Positions 18,051 to 26,989 of a DNA stretch of 64,000 nucleotides are shown one piece after another. The notes below the pieces were generated by a model. The model made no database searches, was not told the DNA's origin, and saw nothing but the letters and a program-made list of their open reading frames with translations. The stretch's first letter is position 1; every line of letters begins with the position of its first letter. Origin of the DNA: Streptomyces sp. MMG1533 (GTDB lineage Bacteria; Actinomycetota; Actinomycetes; Streptomycetales; Streptomycetaceae); the NCBI RefSeq assembly GCF_001279775.1, contig NZ_LGDG01000213.1, positions 1 to 64,000 of the forward strand, given 5' to 3'. A program made the position numbers and the translations under genes.

Positions 18051-19060
18051 CCGTCCGGGCGGTCCTGCTCGGTGCGGCCGGGGCGGTCCTGCTGTGCTGC
18101 TCCCTCGCCGTCGCCATCACCATCGGCCCGGCCGACCTCGAGGTCGCCGACGTGTGGTCCGTCGTCGCGGCCCATCTCGGCCTAGGTACCTCGGAGTTGA
18201 CGCCCATCCGGGACGGCATCGTGTGGCAGCTCCGGCTGCCCCGCACGCTCCTGGCGGCCGTGTGCGGCGCCGGACTCGCCGTGTGCGGCGCGGTGATGCA
18301 GTCGCTGCTGCGCAACCCGCTCGCCGACCCGTTCGTCCTAGGGGTGTCCTCGGGCGCCTCGACCGGGGCCGTACTGGTGGTCGTGCTGGGCGTCGGCGGG
18401 GGTGCGGTGTCCGTACCGGCGGGCGCGTTCCTGGGCGCCCTGGTGTCGTTCGCGCTGGTGCTGTTCCTCAGCCACACCCTCGGCGGGGGCACCGACCGGG
18501 TCGTCCTCGCGGGCGTCGCCGCCATGCAGCTCTTCTCCGCGCTGACCTCGTTCGTCGTGATGACCGCGGCCGACGCCGAGACCACCCGCGGCGTACTGTT
18601 CTGGCTCCTCGGCTCGCTCGGCGGGGCGGGCTGGGCCGACGTCCGGGTGTGCTTCGCCGCACTGGCCGTGGCACTGGTGGTCTGCCTGTCGTACGCCCGC
18701 ACCCTCGACGCCTTCGCCTTCGGGCAGGACGCGGCCGCCGCCCTCGGGGTGTCGGTGGCCCGCACCCGTCTGGTGCTGCTGTGCGTCACGGCCCTGCTCA
18801 CGTCCGCGCTGGTCAGCTCCGCCGGAGCCGTCGGCTTCGTCGGCCTGGTGCTGCCGCACGCCGCCCGTGCCCTGGTCGGCCCGGGCCACGCCCGGCTGCT
18901 GCCGGTCACCGCCCTGGCCGGGGCGGTCTTCCTGGTGTGGGTCGACACGCTGGCCCGCACGGTCCTCGACCCGCAGGAGGTGCCGGTGGGCGTCGTGACG
19001 TCCCTGATCGGCGTGCCGGCCTTCGTGGCGGTGCTGTACCGGACGCGGAGGGTGCGGTGA
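18047..19060 (+). CDS. cobalamin-type ABC importer, permease
   Basis: A 337-residue FecCD/BtuC-family permease with nine to ten hydrophobic helices. Family motifs: LRLPRTLLAAVCGAGLAVCG near residue 65, NPLADPFVLGVSSGAS, and the EAA-like loop VSSAGAVGFVGLVLPHAAR before the C-terminal helices. It forms the channel for the substrate delivered by the lipoprotein. The GTG start overlaps the upstream stop (GTGA) and the stop overlaps the ATPase start, so the three genes form one translationally coupled operon. Confidence 0.9.
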   Translation: MTVRAVLLGAAGAVLLCCSLAVAITIGPADLEVADVWSVVAAHLGLGTSELTPIRDGIVWQLRLPRTLLAAVCGAGLAVCGAVMQSLLRNPLADPFVLGVSSGASTGAVLVVVLGVGGGAVSVPAGAFLGALVSFALVLFLSHTLGGGTDRVVLAGVAAMQLFSALTSFVVMTAADAETTRGVLFWLLGSLGGAGWADVRVCFAALAVALVVCLSYARTLDAFAFGQDAAAALGVSVARTRLVLLCVTALLTSALVSSAGAVGFVGLVLPHAARALVGPGHARLLPVTALAGAVFLVWVDTLARTVLDPQEVPVGVVTSLIGVPAFVAVLYRTRRVR

Positions 19061-19875
19061 GTGAAGCCCTGCGTACGGGGTCCGACGCGCCCGCCTCCGC
19101 TGCCACAGGCCTGCGCGCCGACCGCGTGAGCCGCCGTGCCGACGGCCGTCTCATCCTCGACGGCGTCACCCTCGCCCCCGAGCAGGGCTCCACCGTCGGC
19201 CTCCTCGGCCCCAACGGCTCCGGCAAGTCCACGCTGCTGCGGTTGCTGGCCGGCCTGCTCGGCCCGAGCGCCGGCGTCATCACGCTCGACGGCACTCCGC
19301 TGCCCGGGCTGCCGCGCCGCGAGGTCGCCCGGCGCCTCGCCGTGGTCGAGCAACAGGCGGACACCCAGGTCGAGTTGACGGTCCTGGACGTCGTACGGCT
19401 CGGACGTGTCCCGCACCGGCGCGCCTGGACGCCCGCCTCCGCGCACGACGAGCGGGCGGTGCGGGCAGCGCTGGAACGCGCCGGGCTCACCGACCGCGCC
19501 GACCAGCCCTGGCACACCCTGTCGGGCGGTGAACGCCAGCGGGTCCAGATCGCCCGCGCGCTCGCCCAGGAACCCCGCGAGCTCCTCCTGGACGAACCCA
19601 CCAACCACCTCGACATCCACCACCAGCTCGACCTCCTCGCCCTGGTCACCGCCCTCCCGGTCACCACCGTCGTCGCCCTGCACGACCTCAACCTCGCGGC
19701 GATGTACTGCGACCGGGTGGTCGTCCTGCACACGGGCCGGGTCGTGGCGGGCGGCGCACCGGGTGACGTCCTGACCGAGCGGCTGATTGCCGAGGTGTAC
19801 GGCGTACGGGCCGCCGTGACCAGGGAGGGGCCGGGGAAACGGCCCCATGTGCGGTTTCTCGGCACGCTGGCCTGA
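19057..19875 (+). CDS. cobalamin-type ABC importer, ATPase
   Basis: A 272-residue ABC ATPase of the BtuD/FecE type that powers the importer. Walker A is GPNGSGKST at about residue 51, the ABC signature is LSGGERQRV, Walker B is LLLDEPTNHLD, and the switch His is in VALHDLNLAAMYCD. The GTG start overlaps the permease stop. Confidence 0.92.
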   Translation: MSEALRTGSDAPASAATGLRADRVSRRADGRLILDGVTLAPEQGSTVGLLGPNGSGKSTLLRLLAGLLGPSAGVITLDGTPLPGLPRREVARRLAVVEQQADTQVELTVLDVVRLGRVPHRRAWTPASAHDERAVRAALERAGLTDRADQPWHTLSGGERQRVQIARALAQEPRELLLDEPTNHLDIHHQLDLLALVTALPVTTVVALHDLNLAAMYCDRVVVLHTGRVVAGGAPGDVLTERLIAEVYGVRAAVTREGPGKRPHVRFLGTLA

Positions 19876-19930
19876 ACGCGTGTTCGGGCCGACGGTGGCG
19901 CGGTCCTCTCCGCACGCCTACGCTCACCCC

Positions 19931-20653
19931 GTGCTGCGCATCATCGACGCCCGAACCGGCGAGCCCGTCGAGGCCGCTCCCGCCCGCCGGGGTCTGACCC
20001 GTGTCCAGGCCCATGCGGTGGGCTACGACACCACCGACCTGCGCGTGCTGCTGGTCGCCGACGTCCTGGTCCGGGCCCTGGAACTCGGCGGCACGCCCGT
20101 CTGGGCGCTGCTGACCGGGGAGCGGCAGCAGGCGGAACTGCGGGCGGCCGCCACGACCCTCGGCATCAGACCCTTCGAGGACAGCCGGGACGTCTCGGCG
20201 GGACTGGGGGAAGCCCAGGTCATCCATGTGGTGGCCGACAGCGGGCCCGCCCCCGACGGCGTCCGCATGGCCGTCGCCCCCGTGGACCAGGAGGCCGCCG
20301 CGATCTTGGAGGGTGCCGAGCCCGCCGTCGTACGCCTGGCGCTGCTCTCGACGCACCGGAGCGAGCCCGTGCGGCTCGACGCGGAGGCGCTGCAGGCGGC
20401 CCGCGAGACCCTCGCACGGTGGCGCCGGGCCGTCGCCGACTGGGCGCGCAGGCCGTCGCGGGCGATCCCCGAGGAGGCGCGCGGAGAACTCCGTACCGCA
20501 TGGGAGGACGACCTGGACGTCCGCGGGGTGCTCCGGGTCCTCGGGTGGGTGGAGACCTCCGACCTGCCGGAAGGCGCCCGCTTCGAGACGTACGCCTATG
20601 CCGACCGGCTGCTCGGTCTCGAACTCACCCGTGACGTGGGATCGGTGGCATGA
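19931..20653 (+). CDS. CysRS/MshC-like protein without catalytic motifs
   Basis: A 240-residue protein of uncertain function. Its N-terminus (LRIIDARTGEPV...) and the segment VQAHAVGYDTTDLRVLLVADVLVRAL resemble the opening of cysteinyl-tRNA synthetase and MshC, and AWEDDLDVRGVLRVL resembles the CysRS segment DDDLNTPxAL. The HIGH and KMSKS signatures and the zinc cysteines are absent. It is therefore either a degenerate non-catalytic relative or an unrelated fold; the resemblance is by eye. GTG 19931 follows a TACGCT -10-like element, suggesting a leaderless message. It overlaps the next gene by ATGA. Confidence 0.7.
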   Translation: MLRIIDARTGEPVEAAPARRGLTRVQAHAVGYDTTDLRVLLVADVLVRALELGGTPVWALLTGERQQAELRAAATTLGIRPFEDSRDVSAGLGEAQVIHVVADSGPAPDGVRMAVAPVDQEAAAILEGAEPAVVRLALLSTHRSEPVRLDAEALQAARETLARWRRAVADWARRPSRAIPEEARGELRTAWEDDLDVRGVLRVLGWVETSDLPEGARFETYAYADRLLGLELTRDVGSVA

Positions 20654-21192
20654 TCGCGCGGGCGGGAGCGGGCCCGCTGCGGCACCTGGTCGTCCTGCGG
20701 CACGCCAAGTCCGCCTGGCCGGACGGTGTCCCCGACCACGAACGCCCCCTCGCCCCGCGCGGCCGCCGGGACGCGCCGGCCGCGGGCCGGGCCCTCGCCG
20801 AGGCCGACCTGCTGCCGGACCTCGCCGTGTGCTCCACCGCCGTACGCGCCCGGCAGACCTGGGAGCTGGCCTCCGCGCAGTGGGGCACACCGCCGCCGGT
20901 GCGGCTCGACGCGCGGGTGTACGCGGCGGACGTACCCGACCTGCTGGCCGTCGTGCACGAGGTCCCCGCCGAGGTCGACACGCTGCTGCTGGTCGGGCAC
21001 AACCCCGGGCTGGAGGAACTGGTCCTCGACCTCGCCGGGGACGGCCTCGACGGCGCGCTGGACGAGGTCCGGCTGAAGTTCCCCACCTCGGCGATCGCCG
21101 TACTCGCCTGGCGCGGCACCACCTGGCAGGACCTGACCCCGGGCACGGCCCTGCTGACGGACGTGATCGTCGCGCGCGGCAGGAAGAAGTGA
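20650..21192 (+). CDS. SixA-like histidine phosphatase
   Basis: A 180-residue protein of the histidine phosphatase superfamily. The catalytic His is in VVLRHAKSAWPD (RHG position), the second His in LLVGHNPGLEEL, and CSTAVRARQTWE carries the conserved arginine. SixA proteins remove phosphate from phosphohistidine; the substrate here is not known. The start overlaps the upstream CysRS-like gene by ATGA, so the two are coupled. Confidence 0.88.
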   Translation: MIARAGAGPLRHLVVLRHAKSAWPDGVPDHERPLAPRGRRDAPAAGRALAEADLLPDLAVCSTAVRARQTWELASAQWGTPPPVRLDARVYAADVPDLLAVVHEVPAEVDTLLLVGHNPGLEELVLDLAGDGLDGALDEVRLKFPTSAIAVLAWRGTTWQDLTPGTALLTDVIVARGRKK

Positions 21193-21241
21193 CGGTGAGC
21201 GGGCCGGCGGCGAGTGCAGGGGCTCCGCATAGGGTGGCCTG

Positions 21242-21868
21242 ATGCAGGACGAGTACCGCACAGTCGCCCGCGCGGGCGTCCACGAGACCGAGGCCAACCG
21301 CTCCCGCTTCCTGTGCGCCCTCGCCCCGGCGGCCACTGAGCAGGAGGCCCAGGCCTTCGTCGCCGGCATCCGGAAGCAGTACGCGGATGCCACGCACAAC
21401 TGCTTCGCGTACGTCATCGGCGCGGACGCCGCGATCCAGAAGGCGAGCGACGACGGCGAACCCGGCGGCACCGCGGGCGTCCCCATGCTCCAGATGCTGC
21501 TGCGCCGCGACATGCGGTACGTCGTCGCCGTCGTCACCCGCTACTACGGCGGCGTCAAGCTCGGCGCGGGCGGCCTCATCCGGGCGTACGGCGGAGCGGT
21601 CGGCGAGGCCCTGGACGCCCTCGGCACGATCACCCGCCGACGCTTCCGGCTGGCCACGGTGACGGTCGACCACCAGCGCGCCGGCAAGGTCCAGAACGAC
21701 CTGCGCGCGACGGGCCGCGAGGTACGCGACGTGCGCTACGACGAGGCGGTGACGATCGACATCGGCCTGCCGGACGCCGACGTCGAGACCTTCCGGGCGT
21801 GGCTCGCGGACGCGACCGCGGGGACGGCCGGGTTCGAGCTGGGCGGGGAGGCGTACGGGGACGCGTGA
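21242..21868 (+). CDS. YigZ/IMPACT family protein
   Basis: A 208-residue protein with the UPF0029 N-terminal domain (SRFLCALAPA, ATHNCFAYVIG, SDDGEPGGTAGVPMLQML, VTRYYGGVKLGAGGLIRAYGG) and a C-terminal DUF1949-type domain. YigZ relatives are linked to translation and nucleic-acid binding, but the exact role is unknown. Clear ATG start at 21242. Confidence 0.9.
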   Translation: MQDEYRTVARAGVHETEANRSRFLCALAPAATEQEAQAFVAGIRKQYADATHNCFAYVIGADAAIQKASDDGEPGGTAGVPMLQMLLRRDMRYVVAVVTRYYGGVKLGAGGLIRAYGGAVGEALDALGTITRRRFRLATVTVDHQRAGKVQNDLRATGREVRDVRYDEAVTIDIGLPDADVETFRAWLADATAGTAGFELGGEAYGDA

Positions 21869-21962
21869 GGCGCGCAGGGAGGTCGGTCGGGACGCGCCGC
21901 CGACACCCGGGCCCGCACAGGCTCGACGAGCACGTTCGTCGTGAGGGAAGCGGGAGTTGCGC

Positions 21963-22205
21963 ATGCTTGCGTCCTGGTACGACCGACAGGGGCCGGCCGC
22001 CGAAGCGCTGCCCCCGTGGGTGAACTCCCCGACCCGCAGCCCGGGTCCGGAGAGTTGCGCGTGCGCGTCCGTGTCTCCGGGGTGAATCCCCGGGAACACG
22101 AAGAAGCGACGCGCCCGGTTCGGTTCGGTTCGGCGATGCCCTTCCCCCCGGGTGATTCCGCACAGTGACGCGTCCGGGGTCGTCGACGCCGTCGGCTGGG
22201 ATCTC
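21963..22205 (+). pseudogene. broken NADPH:quinone reductase (zinc-less MDR) N-terminus
   Basis: Three adjacent pieces in two frames read like the start of a quinone oxidoreductase: MLASWYDRQGPAAEAL, then VGELPDPQPGSGELRVRVRV (next frame) followed by SGVNP, then VIPHSDASGVVDAVG (back in the first frame). At least two frameshifts separate them, and the cofactor-binding domain that should follow is missing. It is a decayed gene fragment. Confidence 0.7.
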
Positions 22206-22660
22206 GCCTGCTATGAGAACGCACGCCACCACTTCCTGGCCTTGCCGCCGGTCGCCGCCGTGGTCCGTGGAACACAGAGCCGGCCTCGGAGGCCAGGTCC
22301 CCGCATCCGAGGCGGTGCAGACGATTCCTCCACGGCCCGGGCGGCGGGGAAGGCTCGGACGGCGGTTGCCGGCCTGGCAACCTGCCTGGGGCGATGTGGC
22401 GTCGGGTGCTGTGTGCGCCTGTGGGGGTATCGGCGGGCGCCAGGATCAGACGCGCGTGGGATCGGCCGACGGTGCGGGCGTCGAACTGGAGGCTGTCGCC
22501 GGCGCTCAGCGACTCGTAGCGCACGTAGGCGCCCGGGTGCTGGGTGCGCAGCGCCTCCCTAGTGGCGCGGCGGCGGTTGGGTGGCGAGGGCGGTGACGGA
22601 TGGCGGCCACCAGGGGTGTCCAGCCTCGCCCGATGTGCCGACCGGGCGGGATTGCGTTGC
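22206..22660. other. decayed non-coding stretch
   Basis: No convincing gene. On the minus strand, about 22440-22570, a short open piece (REALRTQHPGAYVRYESLSA...) reads like the inside of a protein, but I do not recognise the family and it runs into unrelated low-complexity frames. Together with the broken quinone reductase it marks a degraded junction before the cluster that starts at 22.8 kb. Confidence 0.5.
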
Positions 22661-22745
22661 CTTTAGTTCAACTCTGTTGATTCACCCAACGAGTTTGAAC
22701 TGATTCATTGACAGCTTATGTTTGATTATGGTTGCCTCACGGATT
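22661..22745 (+). promoter_or_regulatory. AT-rich promoter island with inverted repeat
   Basis: A marked AT-rich dip in the GC-rich surroundings. An inverted repeat AGTTCAA (22665-22671) and TTGAACT (22695-22701) has centres 30 bases apart. A promoter-like pair TTGAAC (22695-22700) and TATGTT (22717-22722) is separated by 16 bases, so a protein on the repeat would cover the -35. It precedes the six-gene cluster. Confidence 0.45.
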
Positions 22746-22811
22746 GTGAACGGAGTGTAACGCCGTCAGGCCCGCCCCGGTGTGGGCCGTCTGCAGCCAG
22801 AAGGGCAATCG

Positions 22812-24707
22812 ATGAACGCGGTTCCTTGTATGCGCCTGATCGTTCGTCTTGAGTCGGGGCCTGAACGGGAGTTCGGCCCCTTCGTGCTCGGGGAGGTGGC
22901 TGCCGCTCGCCACGAGGACATCGATGTCAGCGTGAGTGGCACGGCTCCCTTCCAGGTCACTGTGCGTCCGCCGAGCGGTGAGCGCGTCGTCTCCGTCGAG
23001 TACCTGCTGCGTGCCCCGATGGGGAACTTCGATGAGGTCGTCCCGCCGGACAGCGGGCGATGGTTCATGAACCTGATGCACGTCACCAGCTTCTGGAAGT
23101 TCGGCCGGCTCGCCCAGTCGAAGATCAACGACGTCAAGGTCCCGCTCTACATGTTCACCGGGCGGGACGGGAACGTGGAACTGGCCCTGGGTGTCATCGG
23201 CTCCCTCACCGAGACGGACATGCGCCTTCTGGAGCCCGTGTCCAACCGGGCGTTGAACGTGCATACGGGCGGCGTCGAGGTGAGCTTTCGCCGGGGCACG
23301 CAGGAGTACCCCCTGTCCCGGTCCACTGCTGCGGCCGATGGATCTTTGACCGAGTACGTGTATCTCGTCTCCGGACCGCAGGGCGGCGAGCGTGCACCGT
23401 GGTTGGAGGTGCTGCGGGACTTCTCCGAGCGGACACGAGCCGCCTTCGGGCTGGAGGACCGCATCGTTGCTGAGTCCTTCGAGCCTTTCTGGTGCAGCTG
23501 GACCGACTGGGCCAGCGACGACATCAGCACGGAGATGGTCCTGGAGAACGTCAAGATCGGACTCGATGTCGGCGTCCGGAACTTCATCATCGACGACGGC
23601 TGGTTCGGCCCCGGCCTGGACACCGCATACGAGACGCCGCTGAACATCGGCGACTGGAAGCCCGACCCGGACAAGTTCCCCGACATGCACGCACTGGTGC
23701 GCCGTGTGGAGGCGATGGGGGCGCGAGCCCTCATCTGGTGCGCGCCCCATGCCGTCGGCCCCGCCGCCGACTGCTTCGCCGATCGCCGCCACCTGCTCAT
23801 CGCCCCGGCCTCCGGTGAACCAGTGCTGGGCGAGACCCAGTTCTACTCGCTGTGCTTCATGAACGCCGAGGCGCGCCGGGCGATGGCGGACGTCTGCGTA
23901 CGGCTCGTACAGGAATACGGATTCCACGGCGCCAAGTACGACCTGTTCAACTGGATACCCGACCTGCGGTGCGAAAGCCCGCACCACGAGCACGACCTGG
24001 ATTCCATGCTCACGGGCCTGCAGCTGATGCTGGAGGACGCCGACCGGCGCACCCGTGAGGTGGCGCCGGACTACATCGTCGAGCTCAAGCAGAACTACGG
24101 CACGGCGTTCCTCACCCCGTACGGCACCTGCATGCGAGCCGGCGACGCACCATTCGACCCCCGGACGAACTTCCTGCGAACCCTGCACGTACAGGCGTAC
24201 ACCGCGGCCGCGATCAACGACTACCAGACGTTCGGTCCCCATGACACGACGCAGGACATCGCCGTGGCGGTCATCTCCATGCTGGCTGCCGGAATCCCCG
24301 CCTACGGCTCCGACTTCGCCCGCCTGTCAGAGGAAGGCAAGGAGGTGCTGCGCTGGCACCACCAGCTGTACGCCGACAACATGAGCGGCTTCCTGCAGCA
24401 CCGTAGGACCGACAACGCCTCGCACAGCGTCCTGCGAGCCACGGCCGACGAGCGCGACGTCGTCTTCGTCCTTCAGCCCACCACCTCGTGCCGAGTGCAA
24501 CGGCCGACCTTCGTGCTCAACGGCGGCTACGCGTCCCGGCTGACGGTGGATGCGCAGGCCGAGGGGCTCTCCTACACCGTCCTCTCGCCGACCGGGCAAC
24601 CACTCACCGCTGAATGCCCCCATCCCGGAGGGCCACTCACCATCGACGTACCGCCCGGCGGCGGCATCGCCTTCGAAGCCGCCTCCGGAAGCGAGGTCCT
24701 GGTCTGA
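22812..24707 (+). CDS. GH36/GH27-like alpha-galactosidase family glycosidase
   Basis: A 631-residue melibiase-type glycoside hydrolase. The barrel motifs are FIIDDGWFGPGLDTA, GDWKPDPDKFPDMHALV, and the nucleophile motif GAKYDLFNW with Asp377; Asp445 in RAGDAPFD is a candidate acid/base. A beta-sandwich N-terminal part and a short C-terminal beta domain flank the barrel. No signal peptide is visible, so it should act in the cytosol, which suits processing of an internal intermediate. ATG 22812 has AAGGG just upstream. First gene of the cluster; the next start overlaps its stop. Confidence 0.82.
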   Translation: MNAVPCMRLIVRLESGPEREFGPFVLGEVAAARHEDIDVSVSGTAPFQVTVRPPSGERVVSVEYLLRAPMGNFDEVVPPDSGRWFMNLMHVTSFWKFGRLAQSKINDVKVPLYMFTGRDGNVELALGVIGSLTETDMRLLEPVSNRALNVHTGGVEVSFRRGTQEYPLSRSTAAADGSLTEYVYLVSGPQGGERAPWLEVLRDFSERTRAAFGLEDRIVAESFEPFWCSWTDWASDDISTEMVLENVKIGLDVGVRNFIIDDGWFGPGLDTAYETPLNIGDWKPDPDKFPDMHALVRRVEAMGARALIWCAPHAVGPAADCFADRRHLLIAPASGEPVLGETQFYSLCFMNAEARRAMADVCVRLVQEYGFHGAKYDLFNWIPDLRCESPHHEHDLDSMLTGLQLMLEDADRRTREVAPDYIVELKQNYGTAFLTPYGTCMRAGDAPFDPRTNFLRTLHVQAYTAAAINDYQTFGPHDTTQDIAVAVISMLAAGIPAYGSDFARLSEEGKEVLRWHHQLYADNMSGFLQHRRTDNASHSVLRATADERDVVFVLQPTTSCRVQRPTFVLNGGYASRLTVDAQAEGLSYTVLSPTGQPLTAECPHPGGPLTIDVPPGGGIAFEAASGSEVLV

Positions 24708-26017
24708 TGGCATCAGGCGTTGAAGTTTCCGTGCGGGACCGGTCGATCGCCGCAGCCCGCCGCACACTGGCCACCGTGCCGGCCTCCGCGGACGTGGACC
24801 TGTCGCACGTCACACGTGTCGTGGCGATCGTGGCCTCGTCCAGGGGCGGCAGCAGCCTCCTCCACCAGATCTTGTCGGACCAGCCCGACGTACTGTCCAT
24901 CGTCGGCGAGCACACCGCTCTGTACAAGCTGAACGGGCTCGACCGCGGCAGGGACGGCTCCGACGTACTGGAGCCGGACGCCGTGTTCAACTGGGCCGAG
25001 TTTTCGTCAGACTTCATGTCTCTGCTCGGTTCCGGGGCGAACCGGCCGCCGGTGGATGCCGCCGGCCGCATGCAGTACGCGGCCGTAGTGACACGCCGCC
25101 TGGCCCTGCAGTGGCCCCTGGAGGAGATCCAGTACACGACTGTCCAGGATGCCGTTGACCAGGCGGTGCGCAGCTGTGCACGCCTCGACGACCCGGACGC
25201 TCTGTTCGCACAGGTGCTCCACCACCTTCGCGGCTCCCACCCCCGCGTCGACCCCTCCTTCTACGATCTGCCGTCTGCTCTGCGGAGCGAGGGGAACACC
25301 GGCGAGCTGCGCACGCCCCACGACGGCTTCTGCATCGAGGAACCGCCGTTCATCGTTCCTCGCGTCCGCACCGCCGCCGATCGGGACTGTCTGCGGGGCC
25401 GTCCCGTCGTGATCAAGTCGTCCGTCGACGCTTACCGACTGCCGTTGCTGCGCCGCCTCTTCCCTCACGCCCGGCTACGGGTGATCCACCTCACCCGCAA
25501 CCCCGCCGCAAGCATCAACGGGCTCTACGACGGCTGGCGCGACCGAGGATTCTTCTCGTACGACGTCTCCGACCAGCACACCCTGGCCATCGACGGCTAC
25601 TCGGAACTCGGCGCGGCGGCAACGCGCTGGTGGAACTTCGACATTCCGCCGGGCTGGGACAAGCTCGTCGACCAGCCGCTGGAATGGGTGTGTGCCCAGC
25701 AGTGGGCGGGAGCGCACCGCTCAGCTCTGGAAGGGCTGGCGTCCGGCATCGCCGACGAGGTTCTGCGCGTGCCCTTCGAGCAGATTCTTCACCCCGGTAC
25801 GCGGGAGGCCACCCTCCGGTCCGTCTTCGACTTCGCCGGAATCCAACAGCCTTCCCGTCCAGTCCAGTTCCCCGTCGTCATGGCGACCGCGCAGCCTCGC
25901 CCGGCGCGCTGGCGGCAGCGAGCCCACCTCGTGCTCCCGGCCGTGGAGCACCCCGCCCTCCGGGACATCGCAAGCGAACTCGGCTACCGCAAGGGGGAGG
26001 AGGACCAGTGGCTGTGA
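24707..26017 (+). CDS. PAPS-type sulfotransferase family protein
   Basis: A 436-residue protein with both PAPS-binding marks of the sulfotransferase superfamily: a 5'-phosphosulfate loop SSRGGSSLLHQIL at about residues 44-56 and a 3'-phosphate motif LRVIHLTRNPAASINGLYDG at about 256-275. It should transfer sulfate from PAPS to a hydroxyl of a glycan or small molecule. An insert of about 170 residues separates the two motifs, longer than in many bacterial members. The start overlaps the glycosidase stop by one base (TGATG), and a degenerate APS-kinase homologue lies at the end of the same run of genes. Confidence 0.8.
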   Translation: MASGVEVSVRDRSIAAARRTLATVPASADVDLSHVTRVVAIVASSRGGSSLLHQILSDQPDVLSIVGEHTALYKLNGLDRGRDGSDVLEPDAVFNWAEFSSDFMSLLGSGANRPPVDAAGRMQYAAVVTRRLALQWPLEEIQYTTVQDAVDQAVRSCARLDDPDALFAQVLHHLRGSHPRVDPSFYDLPSALRSEGNTGELRTPHDGFCIEEPPFIVPRVRTAADRDCLRGRPVVIKSSVDAYRLPLLRRLFPHARLRVIHLTRNPAASINGLYDGWRDRGFFSYDVSDQHTLAIDGYSELGAAATRWWNFDIPPGWDKLVDQPLEWVCAQQWAGAHRSALEGLASGIADEVLRVPFEQILHPGTREATLRSVFDFAGIQQPSRPVQFPVVMATAQPRPARWRQRAHLVLPAVEHPALRDIASELGYRKGEEDQWL

Positions 26018-26979
26018 CCGCCGCCGCCTACCACGGGCCGGGCTGGCGGGCCCGCCTGGGACGGCACGAGGACGACATCGCGCACGGCGGCACCTGGGCA
26101 CCGCTGCGGGTGGAGCGGGACTACGACCGGCTCACCGATGTCGCCCTGCACTGCCCGCCTGCCTCGCTGCTGACCGCGGGGGACCCGGACGCGCTCCAGC
26201 ACCTGGAACGGCTCGACCACTCCGCGCTGCGCCGGGACATGGACGTACTGGCCGAGACGTACCGGGCCCTCGGCATCACGGTGCACGAGCTGCCCGCTCC
26301 CCAGGCGCCCGGCGGGAATCCCTACAGCGGCGCCAACGCGATGTTCGCGCGTGATCTGCTGTGGATGACCAGGGCGGGCGCCGTCATTCCCCGGATGGCC
26401 AGCAGCGTCCGCGCCGGCGAAGAACTGCAGACTCTCCGGCTCTGCGCACAGCTCGGCATTCCCGTGGCCAGAACCATCGGCGCCGACGGCCTCTTCGAGG
26501 GCGCCGACGCCCAGTGGCTGCGCACCGACCTGGTCGCGGTCGGACTCGGCACACGCACCAACTACGCGGGCGCCCGCCAGGTCGCACAGGAGGCGCGACA
26601 ACAGGGCGCACGGGCGCTGCGGCTGTCCGTACCGAACGGAGTCCAGCATCTGCTGGGCGTCCTCCAGGTGCTCGACGCCGACCTGCTCGCCGCCCGTACC
26701 TCGATCATGGACCCCGCCGATGTGCGCCGACTGCGTGATCTGGGGTTCACCGTCGTCGACATCCCGGAGTCCGACGAGGTCCGCACCCGGCAGGCGTTCA
26801 ACTTCGTCACCGTGGCGCCCCGCTCGATCCTCATGCCGACCGGATCCCGGGACACCGCGGCACTGCTCGCCCGGCACGGCATCGAGTGCGTGGCCCGCGT
26901 GCCGATACCCGAACTCGCCAAAGGAGCAGGGGGGATCGCCTGCGCCACAGGAATCCTCGCCCGCACAGCCCAGAACTGA
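26008..26979 (+). CDS. guanidino-group modifying enzyme (amidinotransferase/DDAH superfamily)
   Basis: A 323-residue protein with the residues of this superfamily in order: Asp116 in FARD, Glu164 and Asp167 in FEGAD, His214 in VQHLLGVL, and nucleophilic Cys312 in GGIACATG near the C-terminus. Members remove or transfer the amidino group of arginine-like substrates through a thiouronium intermediate. Hydrolase and transferase members cannot be told apart here. GTG 26008 sits after GGAGGAGGA and overlaps the sulfotransferase gene by ten bases; GTG 26014 is an alternative. Its place in the cluster suggests a guanidine-bearing substrate. Confidence 0.82.
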   Translation: MAVTAAAYHGPGWRARLGRHEDDIAHGGTWAPLRVERDYDRLTDVALHCPPASLLTAGDPDALQHLERLDHSALRRDMDVLAETYRALGITVHELPAPQAPGGNPYSGANAMFARDLLWMTRAGAVIPRMASSVRAGEELQTLRLCAQLGIPVARTIGADGLFEGADAQWLRTDLVAVGLGTRTNYAGARQVAQEARQQGARALRLSVPNGVQHLLGVLQVLDADLLAARTSIMDPADVRRLRDLGFTVVDIPESDEVRTRQAFNFVTVAPRSILMPTGSRDTAALLARHGIECVARVPIPELAKGAGGIACATGILARTAQN

Positions 26980-26989
26980 GGTAGCCCGG

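Noticed and set aside
17959..19848. A 629-codon open frame on the minus strand opposite the ABC permease and ATPase
   Set aside because: Ser/Thr/Arg-rich shadow sequence; the plus strand has Walker and permease motifs throughout.
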